Source: an uncultured Bacteroidales bacterium | GTDB lineage: Bacteria > Bacteroidota > Bacteroidia > Bacteroidales > WCHB1-69 | Direction: 5' to 3' | Length of the DNA stretch: 64,000 nt | Assembly: GCA_946407715.1 (NCBI GenBank) | Contig: CAMJPH010000001.1 | Coordinates: 1-64,000, forward strand | Position numbers and translations under genes: made by a program | The notes under the pieces: model-generated | What the model was told of the DNA's origin: nothing | The model's input: the letters and a program-made list of their open reading frames with translations, nothing else | Database searches by the model: none | In this document: piece by piece, positions 62,101-64,000 of the stretch | How the letters are laid out: each line of letters starts with the position of its first letter | Position numbering within the stretch: position 1 is the first letter of the stretch

Positions 62101-63356
62101 TCATAGTATTTCATGTTGAAGATGCCATCCTCGCCGTCCAAATAGACAGGGGCAAAGACCACCTTCACATTTTGTTCAGGACTGTTATGTAATCCGTTAT
62201 TGTTCAGTTCGTTGAGAATCGGGTCATGGTAGGGATCGTGTAGCACATGGGTCACGAAACGGTCGGACATGGGCACTCCGCTCACGGGCTGGGTCATCTG
62301 GGCGGCCAGTTCTTCCTGACGACCGCTTTGACCGGCGGGCACGGTGAGGAACGCCACGACGGTGCGGTCTGGATTGGCTTCGGCAACCTTCGCCAAGCTC
62401 TTGATAAACACATCGATACCTTTGTTCTTGAACTCATAGCGACCGCTGTTGATGACCAGCAGGGCGTCGTCTGGAATCTGGGTCTGGATCAGCGTGGAGG
62501 CCACTTGCAAAAGCCGTTCACGGGCAGCCTTGCGCTTACGGTCAAACTCTTCGCCCTTAGGCACAAAGGCATTCTCGAAACCGTTAATGGTGATCACATC
62601 GGCAGGTCTCTCGAAGAACGCCGCGCACTCACGATTGGTGATCTCGCTCACTGTGGTGTAAGCATCCGCGTGTTTGGCCGACAGTGACTCCAACGAAAAC
62701 TTGGACTGCACCCCGAAGCGTTGAGCCGTATCAAACGGATTATATTGCTGGATATCAGCGTATAGCGGAAGACCATTCCCAGCAATGCAACGGCCGAGGA
62801 CGGTGGCGTGGGTGGTGAACACCGTGGCAATCTGCGGAGCCACAGATTCCAGGTAGAGAATACCCGTACCCGTCATCCACTCATGGAAATGCGCCACGAT
62901 CTTGTCCATCGAGCTGCAATAGAAATTGTAGAAACTTTCTATCACGCGGCCAGCAGCATAGCCGAACAACGCGGGCTCGATATAATCCCACTGTCCGGAA
63001 ATCGAATCCAGTTTGTAGCGAAGCCAGAATTTGGTCAGAATCTCGTTCTTTTTCTCAAAGAAGCTGGTGAAATCGACCAAAAACACCACCGGAGAACCAA
63101 CTATCTGCCATCTGCCGATGCGCACTTTCAGACCGTCACGGGCCACGATGTCACGCCAGTTCTTGAACAGTGTGGGATCCTCCACGAAATCGTCGTTATA
63201 TTCTTTCGGAATGTCAGGGCCGATGCAGATGTAATGATCATGATAGTTGCCCACCACGGTGGCCGCTTTGGTGGAAAGGACGGTGTAAATGCCGCCCACT
63301 TTGTTACAAATCTCCCAGGAAGTTTCAAAAAGGTAATCGCTATACTTCTGATTCAT
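59127..63356 (-). CDS. Glycogen synthase / alpha-glucan phosphorylase fusion
   Basis: A 1409-residue two-enzyme protein. Residues 1 to about 545 form a GT3/GT-B glycogen-synthase-like part (FETSWEICNKVGGIYTVLS, then FPSYYEPWGYTPLESIAFG near 445). From about 560 to 1400 it is a short GT35 alpha-glucan phosphorylase (IAYFSMEFGISNELKIFSGG, TTHTPVPAGHD, and EASGTSGEKAVMNGVLNLS with the PLP lysine). One part extends and the other phosphorolyses alpha-1,4-glucan. Fusions of this kind are known in Bacteroidota. The promoter lies in the 105-bp divergent gap. Confidence 0.92.
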   Translation of the reverse strand: MNQKYSDYLFETSWEICNKVGGIYTVLSTKAATVVGNYHDHYICIGPDIPKEYNDDFVEDPTLFKNWRDIVARDGLKVRIGRWQIVGSPVVFLVDFTSFFEKKNEILTKFWLRYKLDSISGQWDYIEPALFGYAAGRVIESFYNFYCSSMDKIVAHFHEWMTGTGILYLESVAPQIATVFTTHATVLGRCIAGNGLPLYADIQQYNPFDTAQRFGVQSKFSLESLSAKHADAYTTVSEITNRECAAFFERPADVITINGFENAFVPKGEEFDRKRKAARERLLQVASTLIQTQIPDDALLVINSGRYEFKNKGIDVFIKSLAKVAEANPDRTVVAFLTVPAGQSGRQEELAAQMTQPVSGVPMSDRFVTHVLHDPYHDPILNELNNNGLHNSPEQNVKVVFAPVYLDGEDGIFNMKYYDLLIGFDLSVFPSYYEPWGYTPLESIAFGIPTITTSLAGFGAWVQEHFTQQQSVSVIQRTDHNDDEVVKAIADQILFYNHCTPQAMADIRKTAVNIAEKALWTHLFANYEKTYDIALGKSGERYAQYQNKTSNVGVMVQELQVEKPDWHRVSVKSHLPEQLRLLEKLSENLWWSWTFEARELFEEIAGPSLWKACEENPVHMLQLLPLERMENFAHNEEYISKLKNVYERFTAYMQEPCNRKEDRIAYFSMEFGISNELKIFSGGLGMLAGDYLKEASDCNVNMLGVGLLYRYGYFQQQISAYGEQVNLYPPQSFSKLPIKPYKDKDGNWLMVSVAMPGRNLYARIWRVDVGRIPLYLLDTDFDKNWQEDRGVTATLYGGDVENRLKQEILLGIGGVRMLKAIGETPTIFHLNEGHAAFLNLERILQVMQNEHVNRQMAVELVKASSLYTTHTPVPAGHDAFTEDLMRTYFATYSQQFNVSWETFMGFGRRHDGNTFDKFSMSILACRFSQEINGVSRIHGRVSQEMFADLYEGRFAEELHIGYVTNGVHYPTWAHKKWQTLHRSIFGEGLTKDCSNPMVWKKINDVPDADLWLIKQELRQEMMTAIKEMLAEQMRTRNESPALIEATLKALRDDVLTIGFARRFATYKRAHLLFMNEQKLKALLNNPERPVQFIFAGKAHPHDKAGQDLIKRIIELSRRPEFIGKIIFVENYNMILAKKLVSGCDVWMNTPTRPLEASGTSGEKAVMNGVLNLSVLDGWWAEGYVPGAGWALKEQITYQDNRLQDELDAETLYNIIGEQITAAFYNRDAQGIPTDWVSMMKKCFTQISPHFTMKRQLDDYYRKFYHKLMNRSRLLGANDNENVRILLKWRENVLAGWNDIECVGVDYPKNDKNTYCVGDRMQCRLELRLGSLRPQDVKVEMVFVTAEDHGQRPKLEYKVPFVFETERDGIYTFVCSEVAQRIGVWDCAVRVIPNHELLPHDQDFNIVRWI

Positions 63357-63396
63357 AAATAATTAAGGCAAATTTATCAATTCAAAAAACAAGTTG

Positions 63397-63428
63397 CAAA
63401 TGTAACAAAAAATAGGCAATATCGCAAA
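63397..63428 (-). promoter_or_regulatory. Promoter of the glycogen synthase/phosphorylase gene
   Basis: On the minus strand, TTTG (63425-63428) and, 20 nt on, TACATTTG (63397-63404) match both Bacteroidota boxes and the spacing seen at 15929-15960. The start codon is 41 nt downstream. Confidence 0.65.
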
Positions 63429-63434
63429 AAATAG

Positions 63435-63442
63435 TATCTTTG
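63435..63442 (+). promoter_or_regulatory. -7 box of the PHP gene
   Basis: TATCTTTG on the plus strand, 19 nt before the ATG at 63462. Together with the minus-strand promoter it makes a compact divergent control region. Confidence 0.55.
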
Positions 63443-63461
63443 CCCGCAATTTTTTGGGTTA

Positions 63462-64000
63462 ATGAACATCTATAAAGCTGATTTACATACGCATACGCTT
63501 TTTTCTCCTTGCGGTGATTTGGACATGACGCCGGAGAACATCATCGCGCTCGCATTGGAGAGGGGCATCGATGTGATCGCCATCACCGACCATAATGCCA
63601 CGCGGCACTGCCGTCTGGCCGAGCACTACTCGCACAATCGCGACATCTTTGTGCTCTGCGGCGCGGAGGTGACCACCAAGGAGGAGGCGCACTGTCTGGC
63701 TTATTTCGGCGACCACGAGTCATTGGACAAGTTCCAGGCTTACCTTGACGAACACCTCCCGAACATCCCCAACGACCCCGACATTTTCGGCGACCAGGTG
63801 CAGATTGACGAAGAGATGAACATCGTGTATGAGGAGCCGCGCCTGCTGACCTCCGCCATCGACCAAAATGTCAACCAGATCGCGGACAAAGTCCACGAAT
63901 TGGGCGGCTTGTTCGTGCCCGCGCACATCGACAAGATGAAGAACAGCCTCATCGCGCAATTGGGTTTCATCCCGTTCGATTTGGACTACGACGCGGTGGA
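63462..64000 (+). CDS. PHP-domain phosphoesterase (3' end outside window)
   Basis: A 179-residue open frame running off the window. It begins MNIYKADLHTHTLFSPCGDL with the first PHP metal motif (HTH) and continues with VIAITDHNATRHC and LCGAEVTTKEEAH. The PHP family includes polymerase-associated, histidinol-phosphate and nucleotide phosphoesterases. The type cannot be fixed from this part. It is the only plus-strand gene in the window. Confidence 0.88.
   Translation, partial: MNIYKADLHTHTLFSPCGDLDMTPENIIALALERGIDVIAITDHNATRHCRLAEHYSHNRDIFVLCGAEVTTKEEAHCLAYFGDHESLDKFQAYLDEHLPNIPNDPDIFGDQVQIDEEMNIVYEEPRLLTSAIDQNVNQIADKVHELGGLFVPAHIDKMKNSLIAQLGFIPFDLDYDAV

Noticed and set aside
60414..62192. 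592-codon open frame on the plus strand
   Set aside because: It lies antisense within the synthase/phosphorylase fusion, whose motifs are clear. The plus-strand product has no recognisable domain and is rich in His, as expected for antisense frames. The same applies to the long plus-strand frames at 16006-17196, 48690-49814, 52019-53032, 53855-54610 and 55552-56403.

Overview
The window looks like a chromosomal segment of a Bacteroidales (Bacteroidota) genome. The reasons are an UpxY-type NusG paralogue heading a capsule operon, Bacteroidota-style promoters (-7 box TAnnTTTG, in two cases with a -33 TTTG 20 nt upstream), little Shine-Dalgarno sequence, a paired SurA-like chaperone/isomerase set, and a glycogen synthase/phosphorylase fusion of the Bacteroidota kind. 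The species cannot be told from the sequence. Almost every gene is on the minus strand, so transcription runs from high to low coordinates.

Layout, high to low coordinates. 63.5-64 kb: start of a PHP-domain gene on the plus strand, divergent from the synthase/phosphorylase fusion (59-63 kb). 46.4-59 kb: housekeeping genes (thiamine pyrophosphokinase, a RelB/PIN toxin-antitoxin pair, an SDR, a nucleotidyltransferase, DUF2461, PanB, a pseudouridine synthase, a cysteine desulfurase-like enzyme, an EamA transporter, two SurA-like proteins, dUTPase and a TPR protein). Many are separated by short degenerate tandem repeats whose unit differs at each place. 3.2-46 kb: one very large capsule/exopolysaccharide locus, all minus strand. 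1-2.9 kb: the 5' two-thirds or so of a large secreted adhesin-like protein, cut by the window edge.

The capsule locus opens with UpxY, Wza, Wzc and a CpsB-type phosphatase. It then has dTDP-sugar genes (rfbA, rfbB, no rfbC or rfbD), ugd, glycosyltransferases, a WbuB-like transferase and a PglC-type initiating transferase. The UDP-N-acetyl-L-fucosamine genes capE, capG and capF come later with a decayed wbuC, followed by two sugar aminotransferases. The locus ends with a Wzx flippase, a GT2 and an EpsG-type polymerase. A Septu-like ATPase/HNH nuclease pair (20.7-23.4 kb) sits inside it.

The most unusual part is a dense set of amino-acid-handling enzymes. There are six ATP-grasp proteins (three of them tandem copies), two DegT-like PLP proteins each next to an ATP-grasp, an opine-dehydrogenase-family enzyme, two alanine/saccharopine-dehydrogenase-like enzymes in tandem, a FemAB-like and a GNAT-like acyltransferase. 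One gene encodes a 620-residue protein with an N-terminal cobalamin-binding domain and a glutamate-mutase-like body. My inference is that the locus makes and attaches unusual amino acids or opines to amino sugars of the capsule. The cobalamin enzyme/opine dehydrogenase/ATP-grasp/PLP operon (7.0-12.2 kb) is the best candidate here for a previously undescribed pathway.
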